64,000 bases of DNA from Pseudanabaena sp. Salubria-1. GTDB lineage: Bacteria > Cyanobacteriota > Cyanobacteriia > Pseudanabaenales > Pseudanabaenaceae. Below the pieces are notes generated by a model. That model ran no database searches. It was not told the DNA's origin and saw nothing but the letters and a program-made list of their open reading frames with translations. Location: the NCBI GenBank assembly GCA_023336205.1, contig JALQCR010000004.1, positions 1-64,000 of the forward strand. Reading direction: 5' to 3'. The translations under genes and the position numbers were made by a program. Positions 63,770-64,000 of this stretch are shown piece by piece; positions within the stretch are counted from its first letter, which is position 1, and each line of letters begins with the position of its first letter.

Positions 63770-64000
63770 CTAGTAGTGAAAACGGCAAGCGAGAATTCTG
63801 ATTTTATCGTCTAGGACTTCATAAACTAGACGATGTTCTTGATCAATACGGCGCGACCAACAGCCAGACAGATCGTGTTTTAGAGCTTCGGGCTGTCCTG
63901 TACCCTCAAATGGATTACGTTGGACTTCACGAATCAGCTTGATAATTTTTAATGCTTTTTTGCGATCGCTTTCAATCCACCAAGCTAAGTCTTCAAAAGC
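63770..64000 (-). CDS. yoeB: YoeB-family toxin, second copy (cut by window end)
   Basis: This matches the 3' 230 bases of the YoeB gene at 55731-55988 with only about four differences over the window, including the repeat junction before it. The start and the antitoxin gene would lie beyond the window. It is a recent duplicate of the whole module. Confidence 0.92.
   Translation of the reverse strand, partial: AFEDLAWWIESDRKKALKIIKLIREVQRNPFEGTGQPEALKHDLSGCWSRRIDQEHRLVYEVLDDKIRILACRFHY

Noticed and set aside
53199..64000. Superintegron (integron cassette array)
   Set aside because: The TA modules are in mixed orientation, no tyrosine integrase is visible and the repeats lack attC-type folded sites; only the alternation of modules and repeats is similar.

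Overview
The window is cyanobacterial chromosomal DNA. The octamer GCGATCGC (HIP1) and its GATCGC core recur throughout genes and spacers. Many genes belong to cyanobacterium-typical families: DUF1822, DUF92/VTE6-like, DUF3536 GH57, DUF29, and an RppA/RppB-type two-component pair. The style (many small hairpin repeats, IS elements and toxin-antitoxin genes) resembles Pseudanabaena-like filamentous cyanobacteria. The genus is an inference; no rRNA or other marker gene is present. I saw no tRNA, rRNA or CRISPR array.

Region 1 (1-16.9 kb) is mostly housekeeping: an ABC ATPase, an S9 peptidase, CHAD and DUF1361 proteins, a DUF92 protein, a small cNMP-binding protein, enolase, a DsbA-fold protein and a rhodanese-membrane protein, an Hsp70-like protein, a BASS transporter, NadC and a large GH57/DUF3536 enzyme. 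Several small palindromic or MITE-like repeats sit between them. Homopolymer tracts at 1-93 and 6028-6230 look like sequencing or assembly failure; the second lies exactly in the core of a hairpin repeat.

Region 2 (17.0-35.0 kb) is a signalling/conflict-type gene neighbourhood: a sigma-70-like protein, DUF1822, a small membrane protein, a CHAT (caspase-like) protease fused through one membrane helix to a periplasmic-binding-protein receptor, a PspA/IM30-like coiled coil, a second membrane-anchored TPR plus binding-protein receptor, a secreted trypsin-like protease with two PPC domains, a P-loop ATPase, and a giant TPR-nSTAND-WD40 protein with 14 WD repeats. A complete IS splits the cluster, beside an antitoxin gene whose toxin partner has been deleted. 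This is my main candidate for an undescribed system.

Region 3 (35.8-53.2 kb) holds an HME-type RND permease, then a type I restriction-modification locus (hsdM - fic - small ORF - dinD - hsdS - DUF559 - hsdR). hsdM is interrupted by a complete IS1595-type element with a canonical -1 frameshift site. HsdS carries three TAEL repeats. A C/G-rich palindromic repeat has inserted in frame into fic and hsdR and supplies the C-terminal tails of hsdS and the DUF559 gene. A lipoprotein plus RppA/RppB-type regulators, cysK and a ChuX/HutX-like protein follow.

Region 4 (53.2-64.0 kb) is a toxin-antitoxin island: HicBA, DUF433/DUF5615, YoeB/YefM, PemK/MazF (antitoxin split by an IS30 element), RelE/Phd, MNT/HEPN, a second YoeB-type toxin with an unusual antitoxin, ParE/Phd, BrnT/BrnA and the start of another YoeB copy. 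Most of the modules are separated by arrays of one roughly 55-bp HIP1-anchored repeat. That regular module-repeat alternation is the second notable structure. A paralogous fragment of it (antitoxin, toxin stump, half repeat) sits at 23.7-24.3 kb.
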